64,000 bases of DNA from an uncultured Nitrospira sp. (GTDB lineage: Bacteria; Nitrospirota; Nitrospiria; Nitrospirales; Nitrospiraceae). Below, piece by piece: positions 1 to 9,680 of the stretch (position 1 is the first letter of the stretch; each line of letters opens with the position of its first letter). The DNA is taken from contig CABVRX010000003.1 of the NCBI GenBank assembly GCA_902500825.1, forward strand, positions 62,001 to 126,000, written 5' to 3'. The notes below the pieces were generated by a model. The model saw nothing but the letters and a program-made list of their open reading frames with translations. It was not told the DNA's origin and did not search any database. A program made the translations under genes and the position numbers.

Positions 1-26
1 TTGACGGCATATTGCATGGTGCGAGA

Positions 27-410
27 ATGACTGAGCCGGTCGAACAAGACATAGAGTTTTCAAGCCTTCCGGGCTTCAATGCCGTAGAACATATTCTCAA
101 ACGCAGGTCCTCTGCGGGCTGTACGATAGTCCGGCAGTTCATCATCCGAAACCAGATAGTGGAAGGGTCATTCAGATGCGACCTTATTTTGGATTTTGCA
201 CACGAGTATGACGATACAGAAGCCGTGCGATTTGAGTTCGAAGAGGTGCACGGTCTCAAGATAGAAGAGACACACCAAGTTTCTGGTTTGGCCATCAAGG
301 ATGTTAATTCGAGGGGCTGGGATCGCACTCGGTATGAAATCTATGATTACGAGGGCGACGCGATAAGATTCTATTGTCGTACCGTTAGGCTTAGCCGCAT
401 AACAGAATGA
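27..410 (+). CDS. Small hypothetical protein
   Basis: A 127-residue soluble protein with alternating beta-strand-like segments. It ends in a run of the type (I)RFYCRTVRLSRI that is common in small immunity-protein-like folds (Imm50-like proteins share this style), but I cannot assign a family. ATG at 27 is preferred; an in-frame TTG at 12 would add five residues. No clear ribosome binding site is visible. The gene lies at the window edge and nothing around it suggests a function. Confidence 0.5.
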   Translation: MTEPVEQDIEFSSLPGFNAVEHILKRRSSAGCTIVRQFIIRNQIVEGSFRCDLILDFAHEYDDTEAVRFEFEEVHGLKIEETHQVSGLAIKDVNSRGWDRTRYEIYDYEGDAIRFYCRTVRLSRITE

Positions 411-412
411 GA

Positions 413-490
413 CACGGAACAACAAATCATTGGAGTAAACCGCGGGTTGCGGTGAAACAGAGCAAATACAGGGTCAGATCTTGTTCCGTG
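413..490. repeat. Short inverted repeat in spacer
   Basis: CACGGAACAA at 413-422 is exactly reverse-complementary to TTGTTCCGTG at 481-490. The 58-bp centre contains a phrase resembling AGGGTCAGATCT, which is often seen at the borders of REP-like mobile remnants. It may be a decayed mobile end or a weak transcript-end hairpin. Nothing else was found between 411 and 607. Confidence 0.35.
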
Positions 491-607
491 CGTCACCAAA
501 TTGTGATATGTGCAGATCCCATGCACACACAAGAAGTGACTCTCATTGCTTCGGGTGGGTCAGCCGACCATTGCACGTGTAGGACGACGCACGTTTGCTG
601 GTAGGAG

Positions 608-1291
608 TCATCCCTGGATGCTACCGATGCAGATGGCGTGGGCGACGGATCGGCCGTACCGCACGTCGCGGCATTGCTCCCAATCCGACTCAATCCAATA
701 ATTCTGCTTTGAAACCCGTTTGAGAAAATGCTGGGTTGTGAACGGACTCTTACCGCGGTTCTGCAAATAATCGAAGTAACGATTGTAACCGATGGGCAAG
801 CTGGCAACGAGTTTGCCGGACGGGGCCAGGCAGGCGGATTGGAGATGTTCAATTGCCTGCAACAGCTTGATTGGTACCTGTGGTTGTTCGTCCCAGCCGA
901 CATGTTCCAAGGTTGAGATACTGAGAATCAGATCGTATTTATCCTGAGGGACAAATTCGACGATATCCTTATTGATGACGCCGGAACTGACCTCATATTT
1001 GTCGACGACCTCATGGTGAATGGGGAAATAGTGAGATAGGACGTTGCCCACTTCGAGCACCCGCTTGCCTTCATGTTTGAGGAGGAGTTCACGGAAGATG
1101 GGGATCTCGACACCGCGCTCATTTTTCCAGGTCTTGTTATACGGATGGTATAGGTATTCATACTCCCGACCGTCGAACTGGAACGTCTTGGTTCGCACGA
1201 GGCGGGTCAGCGTCATCTTCATGAGACGCCAGTAGAGCCTGGACGCGCGTTCCCCAGCTGCGGCTCTTGTGTAATCGTAGGTATATGGCAA
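608..1291 (-). CDS. SAM-dependent methyltransferase-like protein
   Basis: A 227-residue protein. A glycine-poor motif I-like segment (VLEVGN, about residue 79) is followed by an acidic motif region (DKYDLILSISTLEHVGWDE), the layout of class I Rossmann-fold methyltransferases. Such proteins often modify surface sugars or small molecules; the substrate cannot be deduced. The reading frame begins at a TTG at 1291, and ATG 1222 is an alternative start that would remove 23 residues. It is followed at its upstream side by another small minus-strand gene (1312-1566). Confidence 0.65.
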   Translation of the reverse strand: MPYTYDYTRAAAGERASRLYWRLMKMTLTRLVRTKTFQFDGREYEYLYHPYNKTWKNERGVEIPIFRELLLKHEGKRVLEVGNVLSHYFPIHHEVVDKYEVSSGVINKDIVEFVPQDKYDLILSISTLEHVGWDEQPQVPIKLLQAIEHLQSACLAPSGKLVASLPIGYNRYFDYLQNRGKSPFTTQHFLKRVSKQNYWIESDWEQCRDVRYGRSVAHAICIGSIQG

Positions 1292-1311
1292 GAAAGGCCT
1301 GCTTCGAGAGC

Positions 1312-1566
1312 TTACTCGAAGATGATGCGAGACCCGGGTGATTTCATTTTGAAGATCTGCAAGGCGTTGTAAATGCCTTTGGCCGGATGGTTCAGGATCA
1401 GGCGAGAGTTCGTGATATGGGTGTCGAGCAGTTCATACTGCCCGCCGCTATAGTAGAGATCGCAGTCGTCGATCTGGCAGTTCTTGTAGACGTGATTATC
1501 CAAAGAAAGTTTTGCCTTGGTAAAGGTCTGTCCATCAATGATGATATAGCTTGGTTCGAACGCCAT
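1312..1566 (-). CDS. Small hypothetical protein, beta-helix-like
   Basis: An 84-residue protein with an ATG preceded by GGCAGGAG at good spacing. The sequence is built from short strands with regularly spaced Cys, Asp and Asn (YKNCQIDDCDLYYSG ... LLDTHITNSRL), reminiscent of a single-sheet or pentapeptide-like right-handed helix. No family is recognised. It sits just upstream of the methyltransferase on the same strand (20-bp gap) and may be co-transcribed with it. Confidence 0.55.
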   Translation of the reverse strand: MAFEPSYIIIDGQTFTKAKLSLDNHVYKNCQIDDCDLYYSGGQYELLDTHITNSRLILNHPAKGIYNALQIFKMKSPGSRIIFE

Positions 1567-1660
1567 GGGACTCCTGCCGGGAGGACTATAGCAAAGTCGC
1601 TAACGGTCGTAAACAACCTTAAGCGGAGTGGGGGGCCACATGTAGGACACGCCAAGAACT

Positions 1661-2827
1661 CTAATTCGGAACAATCCGAGACACAGTCCCACCGATGGTC
1701 AGGATATAGAGCTCTCCCACGCCATCCTGGCCGAAACTGGTGATGGAAGACGCAGCCAGCAAGGGCCACTGTGTTTGTTCGAGGACTGAGCCATTATTGA
1801 AGCGGAAACTACGGACAAAGCCGGCACAGAAATCTGCATAGAAATAGGTCCCTTGGATGGCCGGTGCTGCTTGGCCGCGATACACATAGCCGCCGGTGAT
1901 GGAACAAGCTCCGTTGTCGTGTGTATACTCAACAGTCGGTGACGTGAGAGTTCCGTTATTGCAGTTGGTTGACGGATTAAAACAGGCTGATCCTTCCATC
2001 AGCCGCCAACCGAAATTGAGTCCTCTCCCGGCGTTGGGGCCAGCCGACACAGTGATTTCTTCTCGAGCGCCTTCACCTACGTCTCCGATATAGAGGTCGT
2101 CTCCATCAAACGAAAAGCGCCAGGGGTTGCGCAGTCCGTAGCTCCACACGAGCGGGTTGCCTCCGCTTAAAACAAAGGGATGTAATGTTCCGCTGGAGCA
2201 GGCTGTTCCTGTGGCCGGATCAATCCGGAGTATTTTCCCCAGTCGGCTTGCGAGATTCTGAGCGTTATTGTCCGGATCTCCGGCACTGCCCCCATCTCCG
2301 ACTCCTGCATACAGGCAACCATCCGGTCCGAATGCCAACATGCCTCCGTTATGGTTAGCGAAGGTTGGATGGGGAATGGACACTAGGATGACCTGTGAAG
2401 CTGGGTCAGCGACGTTAACATTCGTTGCCGACACCAAAAAACGAGCGATGGTGATCGCGCCATTGGCGTCAGTATAGTGGATATAGAATCGGCCGTTGGC
2501 AGTGTAGTTCGGGTCAAAGGTCAGACCGAGCAATCCTTGTTCTCCTCCCGTTGTAATGCCGGTTACAGTGAGAAATGTTGTGAGTACAGTTCCACTCGTT
2601 CGATCAAGAACCTTTATGGTGCCGCCTTGTTCGACGACAAACAGGCGACTCGTATCCCCAGGTGGGGCCCCCAGGAATACCGGAGAGGTAAGGTTGCTCG
2701 CGAGGGGTTGGAGCTTCAGAGCGGTTGAAGTCGGGATGGTATCTTGTGCATCACCTTCTCCCTTGCATGCAGCAAGAAGGTTGATGAAACACACACACAG
2801 CGTGGCCCAGAGGACAACATTTCTCAT
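1661..2827 (-). CDS. PQQ-dependent sugar dehydrogenase-like lipoprotein
   Basis: A 388-residue protein of the glucose/sorbosone dehydrogenase beta-propeller family (GSDH, PF07995). It begins with a lipoprotein signal peptide with lipobox LLAAC at residues 17-21, so it is expected to be anchored in the periplasm. Family hallmarks include FDPNYTANGRFYIHYTD, NHNGGMLAFGPDG, the calcium/PQQ-side segment YAGVGDGGSAGDPDNNAQN and GKILRIDP. Members oxidise aldose sugars with PQQ, but many family members have no proven activity, so the substrate is unknown. It appears monocistronic. Confidence 0.85.
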   Translation of the reverse strand: MRNVVLWATLCVCFINLLAACKGEGDAQDTIPTSTALKLQPLASNLTSPVFLGAPPGDTSRLFVVEQGGTIKVLDRTSGTVLTTFLTVTGITTGGEQGLLGLTFDPNYTANGRFYIHYTDANGAITIARFLVSATNVNVADPASQVILVSIPHPTFANHNGGMLAFGPDGCLYAGVGDGGSAGDPDNNAQNLASRLGKILRIDPATGTACSSGTLHPFVLSGGNPLVWSYGLRNPWRFSFDGDDLYIGDVGEGAREEITVSAGPNAGRGLNFGWRLMEGSACFNPSTNCNNGTLTSPTVEYTHDNGACSITGGYVYRGQAAPAIQGTYFYADFCAGFVRSFRFNNGSVLEQTQWPLLAASSITSFGQDGVGELYILTIGGTVSRIVPN

Positions 2828-3178
2828 GGGTAAGTTCTTGTCTTACTTGATGGATAATTCATATCCTATTATCTCTTCTGGTATCAAACCCTAGACTAGT
2901 TGAATGCGATTGGCTTATCTCAGGAATATCAGGGATAGAAGTTCCAGCACAACCTTGGTCGATGAGGGTGGCTGGGAAACTGCTTTCTAAGAGGGCAGTC
3001 TTTTGGCTTGATCCGTTCAGTGTGACTCTATAGAATAACCCAGCTTTTCGGGTGGTTAGCTCCGCGTTTGATTCCGCCCGCCTTGGATTTACCCACTCGC
3101 GCATGTACTTTGGATGGGTTGAAACCACGGAGAGCCGTGTGACATAAGGAGTCCGTTTAACCAGCAGGAGGATTTCCC
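2828..3178. other. Spacer upstream of hppA
   Basis: About 350 bp without a convincing gene between divergently transcribed genes. A small hairpin CACGG-AGAG-CCGTG lies at 3126-3139, and a strong Shine-Dalgarno sequence (GCAGGAGG) precedes the hppA GTG. A TATAGA at about 3030 could be a -10 box, but its upstream partner (TTGATC) is only 15 bp away, so I do not call a promoter. No known riboswitch fold was recognised. Confidence 0.4.
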
Positions 3179-5236
3179 GTGAGTGACTCAGCGATTGTAA
3201 CGTTTGCCCTCATAGCGGCCGTAGCTGGTATTGCCTATGGGCTGTACCTCGCGATGTGGGTGTTCAGGCTCGACGCCGGCAATGCCAAGATGCAGGAAAT
3301 TGCGAAGGCCATTCAAGAAGGCGCCGGCGCCTACATGAATCGACAGTACAGGACCGTCGGTTATGTGGCGGCAGGCCTGTTCGTCATTCTGGCAGCTGCC
3401 GGAGCCGTGTCGGATAAATTTGGTCTGCTTACGGCGGTCGGTTTCTTGGTCGGAGCGGGAGCCTCGGCCATCGCCGGCTACGTGGGCATGATCATCGCGG
3501 TTCGCGCCAATGTGCGGACGGCCCAAGCGGCACATAACGGTATGAATGCCGCATTGATCGTTGCGTTCCGTGGCGGCGCGGTGACCGGTCTGCTGCTGAT
3601 CGGGCTCGGACTGTTGGCTATTACCGGTTTTTACACTATTGCCGTATCAATGGCCGGACAGGAAAAAGCCGTTCACGCATTGCTCAGTCTTGGATTCGGT
3701 GGCAGTCTGATTTCCGTCTTCGCACGCGTCGGTGGCGGTATCTACACGAAGGCAGCCGACGTCGGCGCCGATTTGGTGGGTAAAGTCGAAGCGGGGATTC
3801 CGGAAGATGACCCGCGCAACCCAGCGGTTATCGCAGATAACGTTGGTGACAATGTGGGAGATTGCGCCGGCATGGCGGCAGACCTCTTTGAAACCTATGC
3901 CGTGACGACGGTGGCGGCGATGGTGTTGGCCTTTACGATGTTCAAGGGGGCGACTGCCCCGATTCTGTATCCATTGGCCTTGGGCGGTATCACGATCTTT
4001 GCCACGATCATTGGGATTCTCTTTGTGAAGGTCACTCCGGGCGGCGAAATTATGCCGGCACTGTATAAGGGGTTATTTGTAGCCGGTGGGATTGCCGCCG
4101 TGGCATTTTTACCGATCACCTTCATGATTATGGGCGGAGTCGGAGGTGTCAGCGGGTTCAGTTACTACCTTGCGGCGCTAATTGGCTTAGCGGTCACTTT
4201 GGCGCTTGTGTTCATCACCGACTACTACACATCGAAGAACTATGAACCGGTGCAGTACATTTCTAAAGCAAGCGAAACCGGGCATGCGACGAACATCATC
4301 GCCGGTCTGGCGGTGGGTATGCAGTCGACGGCGGCTCCCGTGGTGGTGATTGCAGCGGCGATTCTCGGAAGCTATTGGGTGTGCGGCGGAGCGGAGTCTG
4401 GCGGATTATACGGTGTGGCGGTGGCGGCAGTGGCCATGCTCTCGATGGCAGGGATTGTCGTGGCGATCGATGCCTTCGGTCCTATTACGGACAATGCCGG
4501 CGGCATCGCCGAAATGTCGCATTTGGGCAAGGAAGTCCGTGACATCACGGATCCATTGGATGCGGTCGGCAATACGACGAAGGCGGTCACGAAGGGCTAT
4601 GCGATCGGGTCCGCTGGTTTGGCTGCAGTGGTACTCTTTGCCGAATACTCGCGTGAAGTTGCCGCGCATAATCCGGCGCTGGCTGCGTTCGATCTCTCGA
4701 ACCCAAAAGTCTTGGTTGGTCTCTTTCTCGGGGGGATGCTCCCGTTCATCTTCGGCTCAATGTGTATGAGAGCTGTTGGTGAAGCAGGAGGGTTGATCGT
4801 GGAAGAAGTGCGTCGGCAATTCAGAACGATCAAGGGTATCATGGAAGGGACAGGCAAGCCGGAGTACGGCACCTGTGTGGATATCGTGACCCAGGCGGCA
4901 ATTCAAAAGATGATGATTCCTGGTTTGATTCCAGTTGTCTCGCCGGTGATCATCGGTGTGGTGCTTGGACCGCAGGCGCTCGGTGGTGTGTTGGTGGGTA
5001 GCATCGTGACTGGTTTATTCGTCGCGATTTCCATGACAAGCGGGGGTGGTGCGTGGGACAACGCCAAAAAGTTTATCGAAGAGCAGGGTTTGAAGGGGAG
5101 TGAGACACATAAGGCGGCGGTCACCGGCGATACGGTCGGTGATCCTTATAAGGACACGGCAGGACCGGCCGTGAACCCGATGATCAAGGTCATCAATATC
5201 GTTGCATTGCTCATTGTGTCCTTGATCGCGGGCTAG
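3179..5236 (+). CDS. hppA: Membrane-bound proton-pumping pyrophosphatase
   Basis: A 685-residue polytopic inner-membrane protein that couples pyrophosphate hydrolysis to ion translocation. The substrate-binding block [19 protein letters not shown] and the [19 protein letters not shown] block are intact, as is the C-terminal [15 protein letters not shown] motif. Position 468 is Lys in [10 protein letters not shown]. In this family a Lys here (instead of Ala) marks the potassium-independent, proton-pumping class. The GTG start is set by the GCAGGAGG ribosome site. The gene is closed by a hairpin terminator, so it is a single-gene unit; it recovers energy from PPi released by biosynthesis. Confidence 0.97.
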   Translation: MSDSAIVTFALIAAVAGIAYGLYLAMWVFRLDAGNAKMQEIAKAIQEGAGAYMNRQYRTVGYVAAGLFVILAAAGAVSDKFGLLTAVGFLVGAGASAIAGYVGMIIAVRANVRTAQAAHNGMNAALIVAFRGGAVTGLLLIGLGLLAITGFYTIAVSMAGQEKAVHALLSLGFGGSLISVFARVGGGIYTKAADVGADLVGKVEAGIPEDDPRNPAVIADNVGDNVGDCAGMAADLFETYAVTTVAAMVLAFTMFKGATAPILYPLALGGITIFATIIGILFVKVTPGGEIMPALYKGLFVAGGIAAVAFLPITFMIMGGVGGVSGFSYYLAALIGLAVTLALVFITDYYTSKNYEPVQYISKASETGHATNIIAGLAVGMQSTAAPVVVIAAAILGSYWVCGGAESGGLYGVAVAAVAMLSMAGIVVAIDAFGPITDNAGGIAEMSHLGKEVRDITDPLDAVGNTTKAVTKGYAIGSAGLAAVVLFAEYSREVAAHNPALAAFDLSNPKVLVGLFLGGMLPFIFGSMCMRAVGEAGGLIVEEVRRQFRTIKGIMEGTGKPEYGTCVDIVTQAAIQKMMIPGLIPVVSPVIIGVVLGPQALGGVLVGSIVTGLFVAISMTSGGGAWDNAKKFIEEQGLKGSETHKAAVTGDTVGDPYKDTAGPAVNPMIKVINIVALLIVSLIAG

Positions 5237-5267
5237 TTTGTTACTGTCGTATCCGCTGGCACAGATG

Positions 5268-5305
5268 AAGCGCCGTGTCCCAACCGGGGCACGGCGCTTG
5301 TCGTT
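5268..5305 (+). terminator. Rho-independent-like terminator after hppA
   Basis: 14-bp stem 5268-5281 / 5286-5299 with loop AACC and one G-U pair, followed by a weak T-containing tail (GTCGTTTC). It separates hppA from pup. Confidence 0.75.
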
Positions 5306-5317
5306 TCTCCCCTTGCC

Positions 5318-5347
5318 TTGACGGGTTTTGGTACCCTGGAGTATGGT
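5318..5347 (+). promoter_or_regulatory. Predicted sigma-70 promoter of pup
   Basis: -35 TTGACG at 5318-5323, 18-bp spacer, -10 TATGGT at 5342-5347. It lies downstream of the hppA terminator and about 65 bp before the pup start, which supports independent transcription of pup. Confidence 0.55.
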
Positions 5348-5412
5348 GGGTTTATCACCGGCAGTAGCCGGTTGATCGCGAGGGTTTCCCCTGGTCCACG
5401 GGAGGTGCTCGA

Positions 5413-5610
5413 ATGGAAAAACAGGAACGGAAACAAGAGCCGCGACGAGAACCGCAGGGTAAGGAAGAGGTCAAGGCCAATCCAAAAGTTGTCGAAGCCG
5501 GTAAAAAGATCAAGGAAGATATCGATAAGCTGGTCGATGAAATCGATGACGTTCTTGAAAAGAACGCGGAAGAGTTTGTGAAGAACTACGTGCAGAAAGG
5601 GGGAGAATAA
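5413..5610 (+). CDS. pup: Prokaryotic ubiquitin-like protein Pup (C-terminal GGE)
   Basis: A 65-residue, highly charged, disordered-type protein that PafA attaches to lysines of target proteins to send them to the proteasome. The C-terminal half matches Pup closely: DEIDDVLEKNAEEFVKNYVQKGGE, with the helix that binds the ARC/Mpa coiled coil and the terminal Gly-Gly-Glu. Because the last residue is already Glu, no deamidation by Dop is needed before ligation; Actinobacteria that encode Gln do need it. ATG at 5413 has GGAGGT just upstream. The gene is not next to the proteasome operon (54.5-60.8 kb) but stands alone between the hppA terminator and the recJ promoter. Confidence 0.95.
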   Translation: MEKQERKQEPRREPQGKEEVKANPKVVEAGKKIKEDIDKLVDEIDDVLEKNAEEFVKNYVQKGGE

Positions 5611-5671
5611 CAGCGATTCCCATCCCCTGCTCCAACTCGATTCCTGCTACGTCTCGTCCAAACCCATAGGT

Positions 5672-5700
5672 TTGACAAAAAAGAAGCGACTTATTACAGT
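5672..5700 (+). promoter_or_regulatory. Predicted sigma-70 promoter of recJ-rel
   Basis: -35 TTGACA at 5672-5677, 17-bp spacer, -10 TACAGT at 5695-5700: a near-consensus promoter about 65 bp ahead of the recJ ATG at 5767. It also argues that the in-frame ATG at 5719 is too close to the expected transcript start to be the real one. Confidence 0.7.
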
Positions 5701-5766
5701 CTGCGTCGTTCCTCTGATATGCATGGTTTGAGTTATGGCACGGCCCAGGCCCTCAAGGAGGCAGGG

Positions 5767-7476
5767 ATGAAGTCTAAGCTCTGGGTCATTCGCCAGGTCG
5801 ATCCAGTCCAACGAGGCCTCTTGTCACAGGCCTTATCCATTTCCTCGGTAACCGCCGCACTGTTGCTCAATCGAGGGGTGACGAGCGTGAACCAGGCGAC
5901 CGCCTGGATGTCTCCACTCCGAACCCACGATCCCTTCTTGATTCCCGATATGGAATCGGCGATTGACCGTCTGTATCGAGCGATGCAACGACGCGAGGTC
6001 GTATGTTTCTATGGTGATTACGATGTGGACGGCATGTCGGCCACGAGTATTTATCTTTCGTTTTTCCGTGGACTCGGTGCCGAAGTCCGAGCCTATGTCC
6101 CGCATCGTCTGCGTGAAGGGTATGGACTCAATGAGAGAGCTGTTCGGACTTTGGCGAAGGAAGGGGTCTCTTTATTGGTGACTTCCGATTGCGGGACCAC
6201 GTCGCATCGTGAGATTAGCCTGGCCAATCAATTGGGGATCGATGTCATAGTAACCGACCACCATCAAAGCGACGGGGAAATGCCGCCGGCTTTGGCGGTA
6301 ATGAATCCGCATCGGCCGGAAGCTCGGTATCCCTTTCACGGGCTTTGTTCCGGTGGTCTGGCGTACAAGGTTGCTCAGGCTTATGACAGGAAGTATGGTG
6401 CCGGTTCGGTGCCACTGGAGTCGCTATTGGATTTGGTCGCGCTTGCCACAATTGCTGATGTGGTTCCCTTACAAGACGAAAATCGACTATTTGTTCGAGA
6501 GGGGCTTGCTCATATTTCACGAGGGACGCGCTGCGGCATACGAGCCTTGAAACATGTCGCCGGTATCACCGGTATCAGTTGTGAGTGCACGGCGGAAACC
6601 ATTGCGTTTAAACTTGGACCTCGACTCAATGCCGCAGGCCGATTAGATGAGGCCATCAAAGGTGTGAGACTTCTGACGACGGAGTCTGAACGGGAAGCCA
6701 AAGAGTTGGCTGAAGATCTGGAGCAGTTGAATCGAGCCCGCCGTGAACTCGAGGCTGAGATCTTACAGGAAGCATTGGCTCAGGTGGAATCACGAGCATT
6801 ACCGGGCGGCATCGTCCTGTATGCACGAGGGTGGCATCTCGGGGTCGTCGGTATCGTGGCCGCCCGTATCATGGAACGGTTCCATCGTCCGACGGTCGTC
6901 ATCGCGGTGAATGAACAGGGTATCGGAAAGGGGTCGGCACGGACTGTGCCCGGATTCGATTTGTATCAGACTTTGGCGGCCTGTCGAGACCTGCTCATGG
7001 CATTCGGCGGCCATCCTAGTGCTGCAGGGGTCACGATACAGGAAGCGAGGTTGCCGGAATTTGTGGAGCGATTTTCCGCGATCGCTGAGACATGGATCCG
7101 AGAGACTCAAAGTGTTCCCATGCTGCATGTAGATTCGGAAGTTCGGTTGAACGAGGTCACGTTGCGGCTGATTCGAGAGATCGGGACGCTGCATCCATTC
7201 GGGGCTGGAAACCCAGAGCCGACGTTCGTCGTCAAAGGTCTGGACATTCTCAACGCTCGAATGGTCGGAGAAAAGCATTTGAAGATGACAGTCCGCCAGG
7301 GAGGGTCGGTCCCGTTTGATGGTATTGGATTCGGGATGAAATCGTTGGAGGACCGCGGGTTGTCTCTCAAAACCCCCATCGATGTCGCATGTACGCCGGA
7401 ACTGAATCACTGGAATGGTTACGATCGGATTCAACTGCGCATCCGAGATATACGGGCCGCCGGTCGTGAGTCATAG
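5767..7476 (+). CDS. recJ: Single-stranded-DNA-specific exonuclease RecJ
   Basis: A 569-residue 5'-3' ssDNA exonuclease used in recombination and mismatch repair. DHH-family motifs are present: YGDYDVDGMSA (motif I), TSDCGTT, VTDHHQ (the DHH motif), and the DHHA1 block GIGKGSARTVPG with the GGHPSAAG signature. A C-terminal OB-like region follows. ATG 5767 is preceded by AAGGAGG, which fixes the start against the upstream ATG at 5719. The stop codon abuts the rel start directly, so the two genes form an operon. Confidence 0.96.
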   Translation: MKSKLWVIRQVDPVQRGLLSQALSISSVTAALLLNRGVTSVNQATAWMSPLRTHDPFLIPDMESAIDRLYRAMQRREVVCFYGDYDVDGMSATSIYLSFFRGLGAEVRAYVPHRLREGYGLNERAVRTLAKEGVSLLVTSDCGTTSHREISLANQLGIDVIVTDHHQSDGEMPPALAVMNPHRPEARYPFHGLCSGGLAYKVAQAYDRKYGAGSVPLESLLDLVALATIADVVPLQDENRLFVREGLAHISRGTRCGIRALKHVAGITGISCECTAETIAFKLGPRLNAAGRLDEAIKGVRLLTTESEREAKELAEDLEQLNRARRELEAEILQEALAQVESRALPGGIVLYARGWHLGVVGIVAARIMERFHRPTVVIAVNEQGIGKGSARTVPGFDLYQTLAACRDLLMAFGGHPSAAGVTIQEARLPEFVERFSAIAETWIRETQSVPMLHVDSEVRLNEVTLRLIREIGTLHPFGAGNPEPTFVVKGLDILNARMVGEKHLKMTVRQGGSVPFDGIGFGMKSLEDRGLSLKTPIDVACTPELNHWNGYDRIQLRIRDIRAAGRES

Positions 7477-9657
7477 ATGATGTACGAAACCGTGACGAAC
7501 ATCGACCAATTGTTAGATCGTCTGCAAAGCTATCAGCCTGATGCCGATCTCGGCATGGTACGGAAGGCCTATGAGTTTTCCGCGAAGGCGCATGAAGGAC
7601 AAGTCCGTCAATCCGGAGAACCCTATGTGAAGCATCCTGTAGCGGTGGCCGGAGTATTGACATCTTTGAAAACCGACGTCACCGCGGTTGTGGCCGGGTT
7701 GTTACACGATACGCTGGAAGATACGGTCGCGACGACCGATGAGCTTCAGCGGGAATTCGGGAAGGAGGTCGTTCATCTCGTCGACGGCGTGACAAAGATC
7801 GGGAAGATCACCTTTAAGAGTTCGGAGGAAAAGCAGGCTGAAAATTTCAGGAAAATGGTGCTCTCGATGGCGGACGATATTCGCGTCGTGATCATCAAAC
7901 TGGCCGATCGGCTTCATAATATGCGAACTCTTGAACATCTCCGTGAGAAAAAACGGCAAGAAATCGCACAGGAGACGTTGGAAATCTATGCCCCTTTGGC
8001 CAATCGCATCGGAATCGGCTGGGTGAAGAATGAGCTGGAGGATTTGTGCCTGAAACATCTCAAGCCGGATGTCTATGAAACCTTGCGGGTGTGCGTGGCG
8101 AAGCGCGATGAAGATCGCCAGCAGTATATCCAGGAGGTGCAAGCGTTCGTCGAAAGGGCTCTGAATGAGAATGGGCTTGCGGGAGCAGTATACGGGAGGC
8201 CAAAACATCTCTACGGGATCTATCAAAAAATGAAGAAGCAGTCGATCTCGTTCGAAGAGGTGTACGATCTGACCGCCTTGCGGATCATTACCGACACGAA
8301 GATGAACTGTTACGCGCTGCTGGGCATCATCCATTCGTTGTGGCGACCGCTGCCGGGCCGCTTCAAGGATTACATCGCGATTCCCAAATCGAACCTCTAT
8401 CAATCCCTCCATACAACCGTGGTCGGGCCGAAGGGCGAGCATGTCGAGTTTCAGATCCGCACGGAAGAAATGCATCGCGTCGCCGAGTACGGGATTGCGG
8501 CGCATTGGAAGTATAAAGAACAGGGGCGGGTGCAGGATAAGGACAGCAAGGCCTTCGGATGGCTGAGGCAGTTCATCGAATGGCAACAAGATCTGCCGGA
8601 CAATCGTCAATTCATGGATTCCGTGAAACTTGAGTTGTTCCACGATGTGGTCTATGTCTTTACGCCCAAGGGAACCGTCAAAGAACTACCGAAAGGGGCC
8701 ACGCCGGTAGACTTTGCCTATGCGATTCACACAGAAGTCGGCGATCACTGTGTCGGGGCAAAGGCCAACGGAAAGATCGTTCCGCTTAAGCATGAACTGA
8801 CGAACGGCGACACGATCGAAATTTTGACATCTCCGAACCAGACGCCGCACAAAGATTGGCTCAAGTTTGTCCGCACGTCACGGGCGAAGACGAAGATTAA
8901 ACATTGGGTCAAGGCAGAAGAACAGAAACGAAGCTTGGAAATCGGTTGGCGGTTGCTCGAATCAGAGATTCGGCGCCATGGCATGGCACCGTCGCAGATC
9001 CTCAAGTCTGATGCCTTGCTCGAAATGGCCAAACAAGAAGGCTACGCAACGATTGACGAGCTTGCGGCGGCCGTGGGATTTGGTCACCTCGCCACGGCTC
9101 AACTCATTGGACGGTTGGTGGCTCCGATCTCAGCCGACGCTCCACCGCTGCCTCAACCGGCGAGTGTCTCCAAAACCGCCAGCACGAGAGGAGACGTGCC
9201 TGGCGTCCAGGTGAAGGGGGGACGCGATCTGTTGATGCAACTGTCGCGATGCTGTAACCCTGTTCCCGGGGACAAGATCTTGGGATATATCACGCGTGGA
9301 AGGGGCCTCACGATTCATTCGGTCGATTGTCCCAACCTGGAAGCATTGGATTATGATCGAGAACGTTTGGTGGAAGTGGAGTGGGATACGGCTACGCCGA
9401 GTCAGCATGCGGTTAAAATAGCCGTCGTCGCGGAAGATAAGACAGGAGTGTTGGCAAACGTTTCCTCAGCGATCGCCGAGTGCAAAGCGAATATCAGCCG
9501 CGCCGAAATCATCACTCGGGAAGATCGCAAGGCGGAGCTGGATTTTGTCGTCGAAATCGCCGACACGGCTCACCTGAATCGCGTGCTGAAAACCATTGAA
9601 CGGATAGGCGGTGTCATTACGGCGCGACGCGTTCGGTCCTGGCAGGAACGCTCATAA
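7477..9657 (+). CDS. rel: Bifunctional (p)ppGpp synthetase/hydrolase (RelA/SpoT family)
   Basis: A 726-residue stringent-response enzyme that makes and degrades (p)ppGpp. The N-terminal HD hydrolase domain has its metal residues (H53, HD at 77-78, ED at 81-82). The synthetase domain follows (GRFKDYIAIPKSNLYQSLHTT), then TGS (VYVFTPKGTVKELPKGATP), a zinc-finger/helical region with CC and C residues, and a C-terminal ACT domain (DKTGVLANVSSAIAE). Both active sites appear intact, as expected for a single long Rel protein. It abuts recJ with no gap. Confidence 0.96.
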   Translation: MMYETVTNIDQLLDRLQSYQPDADLGMVRKAYEFSAKAHEGQVRQSGEPYVKHPVAVAGVLTSLKTDVTAVVAGLLHDTLEDTVATTDELQREFGKEVVHLVDGVTKIGKITFKSSEEKQAENFRKMVLSMADDIRVVIIKLADRLHNMRTLEHLREKKRQEIAQETLEIYAPLANRIGIGWVKNELEDLCLKHLKPDVYETLRVCVAKRDEDRQQYIQEVQAFVERALNENGLAGAVYGRPKHLYGIYQKMKKQSISFEEVYDLTALRIITDTKMNCYALLGIIHSLWRPLPGRFKDYIAIPKSNLYQSLHTTVVGPKGEHVEFQIRTEEMHRVAEYGIAAHWKYKEQGRVQDKDSKAFGWLRQFIEWQQDLPDNRQFMDSVKLELFHDVVYVFTPKGTVKELPKGATPVDFAYAIHTEVGDHCVGAKANGKIVPLKHELTNGDTIEILTSPNQTPHKDWLKFVRTSRAKTKIKHWVKAEEQKRSLEIGWRLLESEIRRHGMAPSQILKSDALLEMAKQEGYATIDELAAAVGFGHLATAQLIGRLVAPISADAPPLPQPASVSKTASTRGDVPGVQVKGGRDLLMQLSRCCNPVPGDKILGYITRGRGLTIHSVDCPNLEALDYDRERLVEVEWDTATPSQHAVKIAVVAEDKTGVLANVSSAIAECKANISRAEIITREDRKAELDFVVEIADTAHLNRVLKTIERIGGVITARRVRSWQERS

Positions 9658-9680
9658 CGGCAGCGTGCCGAGAGAAGAGG

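Noticed and set aside
407-604. A 65-codon frame in the first spacer
   Set aside because: No ribosome site, no protein-like character, and it spans the inverted repeat.
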